A DNA stretch of 64,000 nt from the NCBI RefSeq assembly GCF_030915445.1, contig NZ_CP133264.1, forward strand, positions 2,790,001 to 2,854,000, given 5' to 3'. Below the pieces are notes generated by a model. That model saw only the letters and a program-made list of their open reading frames with translations. It was not told the DNA's origin and searched no databases. This document shows positions 1 to 10,725 of the stretch, piece by piece. How positions within the stretch are numbered: position 1 is the stretch's first letter; every line of letters starts with the position of its first letter. Both the position numbers and the translations under genes were made by a program. This DNA is from Clostridium sp. OS1-26 (GTDB lineage Bacteria > Bacillota > Clostridia > Clostridiales > Clostridiaceae).

Positions 1-37
1 ACTATATTAAATTACAGGAAACAGGAGGAAAATAGAA

Positions 38-565
38 TTGTCGCATAATGAATTGCTGCTAGGATTAGGTTTTATTGTGATCATCCTTATCATAATTAGT
101 TTTATAAAAAAAGTAGCCAAGATTGTTATTTATGCTCTAATAGGATTGCTGGTGTTTTTTGTAATAAATGCTGTAAGTTCAAATAAAAGTCCAGAAGCAG
201 TGTTTAACTCCACAAAAAGTGATGCTGTTTATACAAAAGAGATATACAGTTACACTGGGAAAATAAAGACTTCAGTAGATAACACAATGAAAGGAATTGA
301 AAATAGGGCATTGCCACAATTAAAAGAAGAAAATAAAAATCTTCACAAATATTTAGATGAAGTGACTAAGCTTCCTCATGGCAAAGAGCTGGATTCTTTT
401 CATGAGAAGTATTGCAATTATTTAGAAAACATAGTAGTCACTTCTGATACTGCTGTTAAAGACGGAGATTTTATAAATGGAACAACAAAAAGTGTGGAAG
501 AGGCAAAAGACAAGATTAATAAAGCGTTAGAGGGATTGACAAATATGAAAATAAATTCTCAATAG
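38..565 (+). CDS. Membrane-anchored protein of unknown function
   Basis: A 175-residue protein that I do not recognise. It begins at TTG 38, placed 9 bases after a clear AGGAGG, so the non-ATG start is well supported. Residues about 7-45 are hydrophobic and form one or two membrane segments. The rest is a charged, Lys/Glu-rich, probably alpha-helical domain that would lie outside the membrane on one side. There are no cysteines or catalytic motifs that suggest an enzyme. It is convergent with the acetyltransferase gene that follows and shares a perfect terminator hairpin with it. Function unknown; reality of the gene is likely from the ribosome site and codon use. Confidence 0.7.
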   Translation: MSHNELLLGLGFIVIILIIISFIKKVAKIVIYALIGLLVFFVINAVSSNKSPEAVFNSTKSDAVYTKEIYSYTGKIKTSVDNTMKGIENRALPQLKEENKNLHKYLDEVTKLPHGKELDSFHEKYCNYLENIVVTSDTAVKDGDFINGTTKSVEEAKDKINKALEGLTNMKINSQ

Positions 566-598
566 AATATGAAACATTTTTTGAATAAGGATAAAGTT

Positions 599-638
599 AT
601 AAGGAGTTGCATAATTAACCAATTATGCAACTCCTTAT
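599..638. terminator. Bidirectional hairpin terminator
   Basis: A perfect 18-bp stem (599-616 with 621-638) closes a four-base AACC loop between two convergent genes. The flanks are AT-rich. It can serve both strands. Confidence 0.75.
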
Positions 639-643
639 AGTTA

Positions 644-1165
644 TTATATAACTTCACGATTTTCACAAGGAATATTTGATTGCTCTGTTTTGTAATCTTT
701 ACACAAAAAAGCTCTAATATAGCCTCGATCTTTAGTGGTTGACTCAATATAAAAACCTCTGCCATAATAAAATCTAACAAGTGATAGCATCCTAGAAGCA
801 GTATGAAGATATATATTAGTTACACCTAAATCTATCATTGCATTATCTACTGCATTTATTAATATTTTGCCTACACCATTATTTTGGTAATCTAATTTGA
901 CTCCAAATCTGCTTAAGTAGGCGGTTTTATCAGGTTTCACTTCAACTCGAACGCTTCCAACTACTTCTTCATTTAAAAGGGCTACAAAAACTTCCTTTGT
1001 TTCTATATCTCTTTCTATATCTTCATAGCTTTCACTCAATGCACTGAGTGTACCTTTGACACCTGCATTTTCAGCATAGATTTTAAAAACTATTTCAGTT
1101 ATTTCATGTATTTTTGGGATATCTGCTTTTTCAGCTTTTCTAACCACAAAGACCATTTTTTCCAT
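644..1165 (-). CDS. GNAT-family N-acetyltransferase
   Basis: A 173-residue single-domain GNAT protein. The acetyl-CoA binding signature is visible as the R-x-x-G-x-G/A-type segment (Gln-Asn-Asn-Gly-Val-Gly-Lys, about residues 96-102), preceded by a beta strand with Ser-Val-Arg-Val-Glu and followed by a C-terminal Tyr-Gly-Arg-Gly-Phe motif typical of the fold. The ATG at 1165 follows a GGGGGTAG ribosome site. The family transfers acetyl groups from acetyl-CoA to amines; the substrate cannot be deduced. It stands alone, convergent with the membrane protein before it. Confidence 0.85.
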   Translation of the reverse strand: MEKMVFVVRKAEKADIPKIHEITEIVFKIYAENAGVKGTLSALSESYEDIERDIETKEVFVALLNEEVVGSVRVEVKPDKTAYLSRFGVKLDYQNNGVGKILINAVDNAMIDLGVTNIYLHTASRMLSLVRFYYGRGFYIESTTKDRGYIRAFLCKDYKTEQSNIPCENREVI

Positions 1166-1258
1166 TGATCTACCCCCAGTACTAAATCTAATTATTTCGG
1201 ATATGAATAATTATACAAAATATATAATAAAAATTCAATATAAATTTATAGATAATAA

Positions 1259-1291
1259 AAATCCCGAACTTTAAATAAGTCCGGGATTTTT
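1259..1291 (-). terminator. Terminator of the first chemoreceptor gene
   Basis: AAAAATCCCG pairs with CGGGATTTTT around a short AT-rich centre just after the stop codon of the minus-strand gene. The A-run and T-run flanks allow termination on either strand. Confidence 0.75.
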
Positions 1292-1292
1292 G

Positions 1293-3374
1293 TTAATTTA
1301 GTTTAAATGTTCTTATAGATTCATGAAGCTTTACTGACATACTATTTAACTCATCAGCTAGACCGAATATTTCCTCTACAGCAGCGTTTTGCTCTTCTGT
1401 TATAGCTGAAACTTGTTGAGAAGATAAAGCAAGAGTTTCAGCCACTTTTGATGCGGCATCCATAACCGTAATAAGTTGATCTCTAGTGATAATAACGTCA
1501 TTAAGGCTAGAGGAGGTTATGTTTATTTTACTTACCACGTCTTGAATACTGGAAGATATTTCGCCAAAGGTTTCTCTAGCATGTTTTACAGCATCATTTT
1601 GTTTATAAATCACAATTTCTGCTTGATTTATAGTATCCTTAGCTGTGATAATGTCTTTTTGAACATTAAATATAATTTCCTTAACATTATTACTTGAAGA
1701 AGCTGTGTCTTCAGATAGCTTTCTAACTTCCTCAGCAACTACGGAGAAGCCTCTGCCTGCCTCGCCTGCCCTTGCAGCTTCTATAGCAGCATTTAGAGCA
1801 AGAAGATTAGTTTGTTCGGAGATTGAGGTTATAGTATCAGCTATATTTCCAACTATATTTGCTTTATCACTTAGTGAATTTATGACTAATGCTACATTAT
1901 TTATAGATTGATTACTTTCTCTTGCAGCACTTTCTAGTGTATGAATAGCCTCAATACCTCTAGCGCTAACATTACATATGTTATCAGCAGAAGTTTTACC
2001 ATCATTCATATAATCTGTCATAGTAGTAATTTTATCAGATAACTTTTTAGTTGTATCAAGTCCAGTTGCAGCATTGGAGGCTTGTCCATCAGCAGCTACT
2101 GTAACATCTGAAATATTAACTGTTACCTGTTCTATAGATTTAGCGGTAGATTCAGTAGTAATTGCTAGGGTTTTAGATGAATTAGTCACAAGTACAGATG
2201 TTTCATCTATGTTAGTAATGAGTTCTTTTATTTGAGACATCATTAAATTAAAGTTACTACTTAGGCTTCCAAGCTCATTTTGACTTTTATATTGAGATTG
2301 AACTGTTAAATCGCCATCAGATGCTTTTTGCATCAGTATAACTAAATCAGAGATTGGTTGTGTAAATTTTTTTGCAAGAAAATATATTAATATAATTACT
2401 AACAAGAGCAGAGATAATGCTATAATCATGTTTTTTATTTGAGTAGTTCTTATTATTGCCATAGCAGATGCTTTGTCTTGCACTGTTATTACTGCCCAGC
2501 TCTGAGATTGTCCTGGGAGCTTTATTGTAGTATAAGAACTTGATATTTCTTTTTTATCATTATCTGTATATTCGACAACACCAGATTCTCCCTTTAATGC
2601 CCTTTCAGTGATGTCCTTAAGAGCTTGAGGAAGTTTTATATCTTGAAGTTGAGTTTGCTGATTTCCATTAGCATCTTTAACTACATTACCTGAAGAATCC
2701 TTAACTAAAACCGTTTTCTTAAAGGTTTTATAATTATAAAGCTCTGAAACTTGACTTTTATCAGGATGAGCAATAACTACGCCATCGCTGTCCAGAATAA
2801 ATGAATAGCTATTTTTACCATCAGAGTACTTATCTACAAGCTTTTGTAATTCGTTTAATTTAAGGTCAGCACCGAATATTCCTATTATATTGGAGTTTTT
2901 ATCAAAAATAGGATGAAATATTGAAGTTACGGCGCTATCACCAGTTACAGAATAATAGGATTTGCTAACGAATGATTTCTTTTCATTCATAACTTGTGTA
3001 AACCACCATCTATTGGCTCTATTCGCCAATTCACCAGAAGAGCGAGCCGTCTGATTTCCATCACTTTTTACTATGTACAACAAATCTAAATAAGGGTTTT
3101 TAGATACAGATTTGGTAAGCATCTCTTTTTGATCCTCTAGGTTAAAGTCGACAGTTGTCTTACTTTCGGTCATTGATTCCGTAAGAGCGTATGCCTTATC
3201 AATAAAATATTTAACTTCGTCAGCCATTGTGGATGAAAGACGTTTATTACTATCTGATATGCTGGATTCAATGTTATTGGAAAAATAATAAGAGCAGATA
3301 AAATTAGTAATTATTACTGGGATTATTACTAGCAAGATTGCAACAGAAATTAATTGACGTTTTATGGATTTCAT
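1293..3374 (-). CDS. Methyl-accepting chemotaxis protein, dCache type
   Basis: A 693-residue transmembrane chemoreceptor. I place the start at ATG 3374, 8 bases after GGGGG, rather than at the adjoining TTG. It has a first membrane helix at about 10-32, a large extracytoplasmic domain of roughly 280 residues with the layout of a double Cache sensor, a second helix near 315-335, a HAMP domain (Gln-Pro-Ile-Ser...Asp-Gly-Asp-Leu), and a methyl-accepting coiled coil. The conserved hairpin tip is present ([16 protein letters not shown]). No C-terminal CheR-tethering pentapeptide is seen. dCache receptors often sense amino acids or related metabolites; the ligand here is unknown. Confidence 0.93.
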   Translation of the reverse strand: MKSIKRQLISVAILLVIIPVIITNFICSYYFSNNIESSISDSNKRLSSTMADEVKYFIDKAYALTESMTESKTTVDFNLEDQKEMLTKSVSKNPYLDLLYIVKSDGNQTARSSGELANRANRWWFTQVMNEKKSFVSKSYYSVTGDSAVTSIFHPIFDKNSNIIGIFGADLKLNELQKLVDKYSDGKNSYSFILDSDGVVIAHPDKSQVSELYNYKTFKKTVLVKDSSGNVVKDANGNQQTQLQDIKLPQALKDITERALKGESGVVEYTDNDKKEISSSYTTIKLPGQSQSWAVITVQDKASAMAIIRTTQIKNMIIALSLLLLVIILIYFLAKKFTQPISDLVILMQKASDGDLTVQSQYKSQNELGSLSSNFNLMMSQIKELITNIDETSVLVTNSSKTLAITTESTAKSIEQVTVNISDVTVAADGQASNAATGLDTTKKLSDKITTMTDYMNDGKTSADNICNVSARGIEAIHTLESAARESNQSINNVALVINSLSDKANIVGNIADTITSISEQTNLLALNAAIEAARAGEAGRGFSVVAEEVRKLSEDTASSSNNVKEIIFNVQKDIITAKDTINQAEIVIYKQNDAVKHARETFGEISSSIQDVVSKINITSSSLNDVIITRDQLITVMDAASKVAETLALSSQQVSAITEEQNAAVEEIFGLADELNSMSVKLHESIRTFKLN

Positions 3375-3684
3375 CAATTTGTCCCCCTATAAATGTTAAT
3401 AATATGTTTACATTTTAGCATAATAACATAAACATTTCAAAATGTAGTTTTTATTTAAAAAATGTGAAAGTTAATGTAAAAAATATAAAATTTAGTATAA
3501 GGAATAAGGGATATCCCAAAATATAATTTTTAGGATACCCCCTTTAATTTCCATAATAAAGCATATTTGTTTTTGTGATTCCCAAATAGCTACATTCCGA
3601 TTAATTAAAACAAACCTATTATCTTTCTATTTTAAAATATTTAAAAATATAATCTAAAGAGTCTGAGTTAAATTTATTTATAAT
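3375..3684. other. Intergenic region between two chemoreceptors
   Basis: About 310 bases without a gene. It contains an imperfect hairpin at 3506-3544 (AAGGG-ATATCC against GGATA-CCCCCTT) that may terminate the upstream minus-strand gene, although no T-run follows it. I see no convincing sigma-D (flagellar) promoter. Confidence 0.4.
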
Positions 3685-5715
3685 TTATTCGTTAATCTTA
3701 AATTGCATTATCATGTTAAGTAATTCAGAAGATAAGATTTTCAATTTGCTAATGCTTTGATTAATTTCCTCGAATGCCGCTGCCTGTTCTTCTGTAGCAG
3801 CAGATATTTCTTCTGTTGTAGCAGCAGTTTCCTGGGAAACAGATGCAATGTTGTTAACAGATACAACTACTTTTTCTGTATTCTCGCTCAAAATCTTACA
3901 AATATCATTTAAATTTTCTACAAGGGCAACTAATGAATCATTTGAAGCTTTAAGCATATAAAAAGCTTCAACGGTGTTATCAAGCTTTTCGTTTGATTCG
4001 CCAACGGATTTACCTGCAATATTTATGGATTTTACAGCATCTGATACATCGCTTTTGATTTCCTTAATAAGGGAATCAATATTAAAAGCTGCATCTGCAG
4101 ACTGTTCAGCTAGATTTCGGACCTCTTCTGCTACAACTGCGAAACCTCGTCCAGCCTCGCCAGCTCTTGCAGCTTCAATAGATGCATTTAATGCTAGTAA
4201 ATTAGTCTGGCTGCTTATTGCAGAAATAGATTCTGTGATCGCTCCTATTTGGTTCGATCTATCAGCAAGCAAGGTTATCTTTTCACTTACACTTTCTGTT
4301 GCATCTTTATTTTCGGAAAATTTATTTTTTAAGATATTTATTGATTCAAGGCTATTTTTATTTTGATGGTCTATTTCGCTTATCTTTTCAGAAATTATAC
4401 TTGTATTTGTTAGGATATCCTCAATGTTCTTAGATACATCAGATAATTGATCAGCGCTTGTTTGAGCTTCCTGCGCTTGATTAGTTGTACCTCCTGCTAT
4501 TTCGGAAACACTTTTTGCAATCTCTTCTCCCGCAGCTGAGGTTTGTTCCGTTGCTTGTGCTACTGCATCAGAGGTTAGTGTTACGTTTGAGGCAGTAGTA
4601 TTTATACTTAAAACTAATTCTTTTAAATGATTTATAGTATTATTAAATCCAAATGCTAATTGACCAAGTTCATCATTGTCAGAATCTTTAATGGAGACAT
4701 TAAGATTTCCATCGCCGACCTCCTCTACTACCTTTAATATATTTTTAATTCTTTTAATAATATATTTGTTGCTTACTAAAAAAATAATAAATGAAGCTAA
4801 AAGTAAACTAAGTACTATTGACAAAATAATATTATTTCTTAAAGTTGATAACTGACTATAGTATTCTGATGTAGGTATTGTAGCTATAATAGTATATTTA
4901 TCTGTCTTTTGAAAGGCCATTAAGTTTTCAATACCATTCATTTTGTACTTGAAACTTCCCTTATTTGAGGATGCTACTTTTTGTCCCCAATCAAAATCCT
5001 TTAAGCTTTTTCCAATAAGTTTATCATCAGGATAACTAATTATTTTACCATCTTTATCAAGTACAAATACATATCCAGCTTTACCAATTTTAGTTGACTT
5101 AGAAATGTTTTTTACATTAACTCTATCTAATAAATCCTGCAATTCCTTTGGAACTACTCCTATTTGTACAAGACCAGGTTTATCTACCCTTGATACGGTA
5201 ACATACTGAAAAAGTTCTTTGTCACCTCCCCTTGGCTGAGGGTCTTGAGCCAGCGTGAAGTTCTTATCGGTAAGCCCTGGGAGAAAAGGTTTAGTTTGAT
5301 CAGAAGTTTTAAAATCGAACCCATAGAAGTCTGGAATAGATCCCCATCTTAATATTCCATCCCCATCAGTAATATGTATTTCAGTAACGCCTAGAGATTG
5401 AGCCAATCTTTTAGCTTCGTCATTTAATTTATCTTCAGGGACTGTTTTTAATGTCTCAGCAATGCCTTTTGTAATTGAAATCAAGTATTTATCGAGAGCT
5501 TGCTTTAAGGATTTGACGTTATCTTCTCTTTCTGCAATCAATCCTTTTGTTTCTTCTACTTTAAGTGTAGTCATGTTTTCCATAATTCTAGTCAATGCAT
5601 TTTTTTCACCTATATAAGACAATATGCCAATGCCGCTTGTAGCTAGAAAAGTAATTATAAGTATTGGCATTAAAAATTTAATTCCTATGCCCCTATAATT
5701 TGTATTCTTCCCCAT
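3685..5715 (-). CDS. Methyl-accepting chemotaxis protein
   Basis: A 676-residue chemoreceptor with ATG 5715 after AAGGAGG. Membrane helices lie at about 12-32 and 293-315. Between them is a dCache-like sensor domain carrying the [11 protein letters not shown] strand typical of the membrane-proximal Cache module. HAMP follows and then the signalling coiled coil with the tip sequence [16 protein letters not shown]. It is a paralogue of the neighbouring receptor with a different sensor domain, so the two probably report different ligands to one CheA array. Each gene has its own intergenic region. Confidence 0.93.
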   Translation of the reverse strand: MGKNTNYRGIGIKFLMPILIITFLATSGIGILSYIGEKNALTRIMENMTTLKVEETKGLIAEREDNVKSLKQALDKYLISITKGIAETLKTVPEDKLNDEAKRLAQSLGVTEIHITDGDGILRWGSIPDFYGFDFKTSDQTKPFLPGLTDKNFTLAQDPQPRGGDKELFQYVTVSRVDKPGLVQIGVVPKELQDLLDRVNVKNISKSTKIGKAGYVFVLDKDGKIISYPDDKLIGKSLKDFDWGQKVASSNKGSFKYKMNGIENLMAFQKTDKYTIIATIPTSEYYSQLSTLRNNIILSIVLSLLLASFIIFLVSNKYIIKRIKNILKVVEEVGDGNLNVSIKDSDNDELGQLAFGFNNTINHLKELVLSINTTASNVTLTSDAVAQATEQTSAAGEEIAKSVSEIAGGTTNQAQEAQTSADQLSDVSKNIEDILTNTSIISEKISEIDHQNKNSLESINILKNKFSENKDATESVSEKITLLADRSNQIGAITESISAISSQTNLLALNASIEAARAGEAGRGFAVVAEEVRNLAEQSADAAFNIDSLIKEIKSDVSDAVKSINIAGKSVGESNEKLDNTVEAFYMLKASNDSLVALVENLNDICKILSENTEKVVVSVNNIASVSQETAATTEEISAATEEQAAAFEEINQSISKLKILSSELLNMIMQFKINE

Positions 5716-5966
5716 AAGTATTCCTCCTTAACATATATTGTTTGGTTTTAATTATAAAAGCTCTTAGATAATAATATCGTTATATCAATACAATTACTTT
5801 ATACAATTAGTGGATATTATGTAGAAATAATGTATTTTGTCAAAATATTTGTCTGAAGAGAAGGTCATTTTTTAAATCTTGGCAAGTTGGTATATTAATG
5901 ATAAAATAAAATTTGCTATATTTTTTGAGGTGTTAATTTTTATTATATAAGGAAGTGATATTTAGA

Positions 5967-7421
5967 ATGGATTCTAAAAAAAGAAGTATAGTTATTGCAG
6001 TAATGGTTGCCATGTTCCTTGGAGCTGTTGAGGGAACAGTTGTAACTACCGCGGTACCTACTATAGTCAAAGAATTAAATGGATTTGAACTTATAAGTTG
6101 GGTTTTTTCATTATATTTACTTACATCAGCTATTTCAACGCCTATATATGGCAAGCTATCAGATTTATATGGAAGAAAAAATGTACTATCTGTAGGAATA
6201 ATAATTTTTCTAATTGGAAGTTCACTTTGTGGTATATCTCAAAGTATGTATCAGCTAATAGCCTTTCGTGCAATTCAAGGGTTGGGGGCTGGATCAATAT
6301 TCACAGTTACTTACACAATAGTAGGAGACGTATTTTCTCTTTCAGAGAGAGCAAAAGTTCAGGGATGGTTAAGTACAGTATGGGGAATAGCTAGCTTAAT
6401 AGGCCCATTTTTCGGAGGGTTTCTTATAGACTATCTTTCATGGCATTGGATATTTTTTATAAATATACCTTTTGGAATAATGTCTATAATATTGATTCAG
6501 AAGAACCTTAAAGAAAATTTTGAAAGAAAGAAACATAAAATTGACTACGCTGGAACAGTAGTGTTATCTGCGTCAATAATAGTTCTTTTATATGCTGTGT
6601 TGACCGGGGGAGAAAGTCACAGCTTTTATTCTTTTACAACTGTAATTTGTTTAGTAGCTACAGTGATTTTTTTAATAGCATTCTATTTTATAGAAAAAAA
6701 AGCAGAAGAGCCAATTATACCTTTTGATATTTTTACTAAGACTAACATAATAGTTAACATAATTAGCTTTTTGGCATCAGCTGTTTTAATAGGTGCAGAT
6801 GTTTATATGCCTATTTATATGCAAAATGTCTTAGGCTTTGGAGCAACAATTTCAGGAGTTTCTATGGCGCCTATGTCCGTTGCATGGCTTATGTCTTCAG
6901 TTATTTTGGCAAAAGCTATACCTAAATATGGGGAAAGGGTAGTTATTGCACTATCCACTATTATTTTAGTCATAAGTTGTGTGCTTTTACCGACACTAAC
7001 AGTTAGTTCGCCATTGCTGTTGGTTATAATATATATTACTATAATGGGATTTGGCTTTGGTGGAAGTTTTACAACATTAACAATAGTAGTACAGTCCTCT
7101 GTGGATTATAGCAAAAGAGGAGCTGCAACAGCATCTAACTCTTTAGTTCGTACTTTAGGTCAGACTATTGGAGTAAGTGTTTTTGGAAGCATGTTTAACT
7201 TAGGTATAGTGAAATATTTTAGTAAACTAGGCATCCAAGGAGTAGAACCAAGCAATCTATATTCCGCTGCTAGCGTAAACTATGGAGTTTCAATTGGTCA
7301 AATAAAGGCAGCATTACATTCTGGTTTATATTCAGTATTTATATTATTAATCATACTTACTGTAGTGTGCTTAACATTATCCTTTATACTTCCAAATGCC
7401 CTTAAGGAGAAAAGCGCTTAA
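5967..7421 (+). CDS. MFS multidrug exporter, DHA2 (EmrB/QacA) family
   Basis: A 484-residue polytopic transporter of the 14-helix drug:H+ antiporter group. The start is ATG 5967, because AAGGAAGTGAT just upstream is a near-perfect Shine-Dalgarno at the right distance; an in-frame GTG at 5955 lies inside that site. The loop motif Gly-Lys-Leu-Ser-Asp-Leu-Tyr-Gly-Arg-Lys between helices 2 and 3 and the helix 5 Gly-Pro-x-x-Gly-Gly motif are intact. It stands alone and has no adjacent regulator. Substrate unknown; export of cationic or lipophilic drugs is the usual role. Confidence 0.9.
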   Translation: MDSKKRSIVIAVMVAMFLGAVEGTVVTTAVPTIVKELNGFELISWVFSLYLLTSAISTPIYGKLSDLYGRKNVLSVGIIIFLIGSSLCGISQSMYQLIAFRAIQGLGAGSIFTVTYTIVGDVFSLSERAKVQGWLSTVWGIASLIGPFFGGFLIDYLSWHWIFFINIPFGIMSIILIQKNLKENFERKKHKIDYAGTVVLSASIIVLLYAVLTGGESHSFYSFTTVICLVATVIFLIAFYFIEKKAEEPIIPFDIFTKTNIIVNIISFLASAVLIGADVYMPIYMQNVLGFGATISGVSMAPMSVAWLMSSVILAKAIPKYGERVVIALSTIILVISCVLLPTLTVSSPLLLVIIYITIMGFGFGGSFTTLTIVVQSSVDYSKRGAATASNSLVRTLGQTIGVSVFGSMFNLGIVKYFSKLGIQGVEPSNLYSAASVNYGVSIGQIKAALHSGLYSVFILLIILTVVCLTLSFILPNALKEKSA

Positions 7422-7593
7422 TAGAATATTATTATTTTTATAGGACATTTTTTAATCACAAGATAAAAGCATCTCTAAAAGTATTTTTGTTGTGTTCTTT
7501 TATAAAAATAATCATAAACTATCAATATAATATTGATTATTTAGAAGAACTGTGGAAAAATATATGAAAATACCATTGAAGGGGACAGGGATA

Positions 7594-8298
7594 ATGGAAA
7601 TATACGAAGTTATAATAAGGTTGCTGCTCGCTATACTGATTGGTGGTCTAATAGGGTATGAAAGAGAGTTTAAAAACAGGCCAGCAGGCTTTAGAACTCA
7701 TATACTTGTGTGTATAGGCGCCTGCGTAATATCAATGATACAATTATATGATGTGCAAAAAACTGTACAACTAATATTAGCTCAGCCACAGCTGGCTAGT
7801 GCATTAAAAGCGGATATAGGAAGAATAGGTGCGCAGGTTGTAAGTGGAGTAGGTTTCCTGGGTGCAGGAACAATAATTCATGAGAAAGGTTCAATAAAAG
7901 GACTTACTACAGCTGCAAGCTTGTGGGTGGTTGCTTGTATTGGGCTTGCCATAGGTCTTGGATATTACTATTTAAGTATTTTAGCAGCTATTGCTGTAGC
8001 TATATGTCTTGTAACATTAAAGAAGTTTGAATCTAGATTTTTAGAGAAGGCCAGCGTAATAAAAATTCAAATCGAATATTTAGATAAAAAGGAAATGGTT
8101 CAAAAAGTTGATAGTTATTTTGAAGATAAAAATGTAAAGATTAAAAATATAGAGTTTTTACTTGAAGAGGAACTTGAGGGCGAATTTGCATATATGAAGA
8201 GTTCATACACTATTTTAGTTCCAAGATATGTAAGAAAAGAAGAGTTAATTAAAGATTTAGCATCATTTAATGAGGTTTTAGGAGTAGCAATTATATAA
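7594..8298 (+). CDS. MgtC/SapB-family membrane protein
   Basis: About 234 residues from ATG 7594, where the protein begins directly with the family's first helix; in-frame starts at 7552 and 7564 would add a short tail without a helix. The signature Gly-Gly-Leu-Ile-Gly-Tyr-Glu-Arg-Glu and the Arg-Pro-Ala-Gly-Phe-Arg-Thr-His segment mark the MgtC family, followed by Gly-Val-Gly-Phe-Leu-Gly-Ala-Gly-Thr-Ile. There are four or five membrane helices and a C-terminal soluble ACT-like domain of about 80 residues. Family members help cells grow at low Mg2+ and modulate F-type ATPase; the clostridial role is not established. No Mg2+ riboswitch is seen upstream. Confidence 0.88.
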   Translation: MEIYEVIIRLLLAILIGGLIGYEREFKNRPAGFRTHILVCIGACVISMIQLYDVQKTVQLILAQPQLASALKADIGRIGAQVVSGVGFLGAGTIIHEKGSIKGLTTAASLWVVACIGLAIGLGYYYLSILAAIAVAICLVTLKKFESRFLEKASVIKIQIEYLDKKEMVQKVDSYFEDKNVKIKNIEFLLEEELEGEFAYMKSSYTILVPRYVRKEELIKDLASFNEVLGVAII

Positions 8299-8374
8299 GA
8301 GTGTATATACTTATGAATCTACAATAAATATATATTTTGTAAAGGCATAGAGATTTTTACTTAGCAAATTTAAG

Positions 8375-8406
8375 AAGGCCGCGCTAATTTAAATAGCAGC
8401 GGCCTT
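8375..8406. terminator. Bidirectional terminator
   Basis: AAGGCCGC (8375-8382) pairs with GCGGCCTT (8399-8406), with GCTA/TAGC extending the inner stem. It lies between convergent genes. Confidence 0.8.
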
Positions 8407-8428
8407 AAGTTTGTATAATTTTTAATTA

Positions 8429-9879
8429 TTATGCTAATTCTAATTCTGGTTCTGATTCCTCATCCCATTTTGGTTCTGGTCCTCTTAAATAAGATAGAAT
8501 AGCAGCTATTACACTAAAACCAAAGGAGATACTAAAGGCTAATCTAAGACCGCCAATAAATTTACCTATTGCAATTCCTTGAGATCCAACCTGAGTTCCT
8601 ACAAACAAAGCCTGCATTGCTTCTGGAGTAACACTGGAGGATATTATAGCCATAGAAAGAGCTATGCTTATTACGCTTCCGGCAGTATTTAACATAGTTC
8701 TAAGTCCTGCGGCAACACCTCTTTTATCCGCTGGTACAGACCCCATAATTGCATTAGTATTAGGTGAAAAGAATAGGCCTGAACCAAGTCCCATAATTAA
8801 CATATATATTACAAGCATTGTAGTTGAAGTAGTTGAGCTTATGGTCATAAATCCTAAAAGCCCTACAGCGGAAATAATAAGTCCTATGGAGCTTAGTACT
8901 CTTGAGCCATATTTATCAGAAAGTGCTCCGCTTATTGGAGAAATAATAACCATAGAAATAGCAAGCGGTGTTAAGTATATTCCAGCTATAATTGGATCTA
9001 TAGCTTTAATTCCCTGAAGATAAAATACAAGTAAGAAGGTAACGGCTCCTCTTGCTATTCCATTAAAAAAGTTACTTGCATTTGCAAAGGCTAATATTCT
9101 GGTATTTAAAAGCCTTAAGTCAATCATTGGATATTCAACTTTACTTTCAATTTTAACAAATATAACCATAAGAACTACAGAAGCTATTAATAGACCTATT
9201 ACTACAATATTTAACCATCCTAAAAAGCTGCCTAATGTTAGAGAAGTTAACAGCGACATTATGCCAACAGTAAATGCAAAAGTACCCATCCAATCAAATT
9301 TTTGCTTTTCAGGTAATGTAGTTAGTTCTTTTAATTGAATTCCTGCCCATATGGTTCCGAAAACTCCAATTGGAATATTTATATAGAAAATACTTCTCCA
9401 ACCAAAGTTAACTAAGAAACCACCTAAAATAGGTCCAATGACATTAGCTACACTGATAACCATACTATTAATACCAAGAGCTTTTCCTAATTCTTTTTTG
9501 GAAAGGCATCAGTAACTATTGCAGTACTGTTTGCCACCATTAATGAACCACCAATACCTTGAATTAATCTATAAATTAATAATTGCATACCTGTGTGTGA
9601 CAGGGAACATAAAAAAGATGCTATAGTAAAAATAGCAAATCCACTAACATACAACTTTTTCCTTCCCACCATATCTGCAATTCTGCCTATTGATGGTACA
9701 AGTATAGTAAGTACTAATAGATAACCCATAAGAATCCATGTAACCACTCCCATACCTGCATTTAAATCTTTCATCATAATAGGTAGTGCTATAACTAAAG
9801 TACTACCACTCATAACGGATAGCAAAGCACCTAAAGTAGTGCAACTCAATGCAATCCATTTATATTTATCATTCTTCAT
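8429..9879 (-). pseudogene. Frameshifted MFS exporter (DHA2 family)
   Basis: Two adjoining reading frames together make one 14-helix MFS drug exporter of about 480 residues. The 5' part (9879 to 9487, 130 residues) has helices 1-4 with the Arg-Ile-Ala-Asp-Met-Val-Gly-Arg-Lys loop motif and ends in a TAG. The 3' part resumes in the -1 frame with Glu-Leu-Gly-Lys and runs to 8429. The break is at six A's (minus strand CCAAAAAAGAATTAG); seven A's would restore the frame. It overlaps the MerR gene by four bases (ATGA) and is surely co-transcribed with it. A point deletion, sequencing error or a -1 ribosomal shift at A-AAA-AAG could each explain the break. Confidence 0.85.
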
Positions 9880-10295
9880 TTCTGTTCCTCCTGAATTTCG
9901 TCAAGTATTAAATTTAATTTTATTAAGTGATCATTACATTTTTTTTCAACTCTTCTTAATATCTCTTCTCTTTCTCTTGCAAGATTAGATAGTTCTGTTA
10001 CTTTTGATATTGAATCTTTTATATCATCAATATTCTTGTATTCACCTTGAAAAATATTATTTAAAGTCTTTCTTAATCCTATTATCTTTTTGACTTCAAT
10101 TAAAGTTAATCCTAATTTTACGCGTAGATTTTTTATTTCCTTTATGGTATCAATAACTTCTTCAGTGTATAACCTATAGCCTGAGTCAGTTCTTATAGTA
10201 GTATATAATTCCATATCTTCATAATATCTTATAGTTCTTTTTGTAAGTTCAGTTATTTTTGCCACTTCATCAATTTGATAATACTTTACGTCCAT
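9876..10295 (-). CDS. MerR-family transcriptional regulator
   Basis: A 139-residue regulator with the N-terminal winged helix-turn-helix of MerR (Ile-Asp-Glu-Val-Ala-Lys...Thr-Ile-Arg-Tyr-Tyr-Glu, residues about 6-26) and a long C-terminal dimerisation helix. No cysteine pair for metal sensing is present, so it is more like drug- or stress-sensing members. The start follows GGAGGTGA. It overlaps the exporter gene downstream, and a palindrome sits in its own promoter, so it probably regulates itself and the exporter. Confidence 0.88.
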   Translation of the reverse strand: MDVKYYQIDEVAKITELTKRTIRYYEDMELYTTIRTDSGYRLYTEEVIDTIKEIKNLRVKLGLTLIEVKKIIGLRKTLNNIFQGEYKNIDDIKDSISKVTELSNLAREREEILRRVEKKCNDHLIKLNLILDEIQEEQK

Positions 10296-10321
10296 TACTT
10301 CACCTCCATAGTTATATTTTA

Positions 10322-10350
10322 ATATTAATTAACATTAACGTTAATGTCAA
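10322..10350 (-). promoter_or_regulatory. MerR-operon promoter with palindromic operator
   Basis: On the minus strand TTGACA (10350-10345) and TAATAT (10327-10322) are 17 bases apart. A perfect 16-bp palindrome, ACATTAACGTTAATGT (10332-10347), fills most of the spacer, where MerR-type proteins bind. Binding by the adjacent regulator is inferred. Confidence 0.65.
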
Positions 10351-10725
10351 TGTTAGAAAGTTATAGTAAAATCGATTTCATTTTTCATCATTTGTATCAA
10401 ATCCTAAATTTTATGAACTATATCGCTTTTACCAGAAAACTTAAATGCAATCAATAAAATATTCAAATAGACTTAGAAGAATATGAGGATAAGACTGTTT
10501 TAAAAATTTTATCAGCACTCCTTACAAAACAAGTGGTTTCCATATAAACGCTAATAGCATGTTTCTCTTAATGTAGTTAGTCTCTAATTTGAATTTGTTA
10601 TTGTGAAAGGTTTCATAAATAGGTTATAATGTATTTTAAAACAAATTATAACCACAATAGTAAAATAATATAGTGATGGCAGCTAAGGTGGTAAGTCTTA
10701 ATATATAAAACAAGGGGTGAAAAAT
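10351..10725. other. Intergenic region with one inverted repeat
   Basis: About 375 bases with no supported gene. GGTTATAAT (10622-10630) and ATTATAACC (10645-10653) form a 9-bp inverted repeat with a 14-base centre, roughly 75 bases before the next start codon, possibly an operator. Nothing else stands out. Confidence 0.4.

Noticed and set aside
7422..7593. Mg2+ riboswitch before the MgtC-like gene
   Set aside because: No M-box-like conserved segments or terminator/antiterminator pair could be found.
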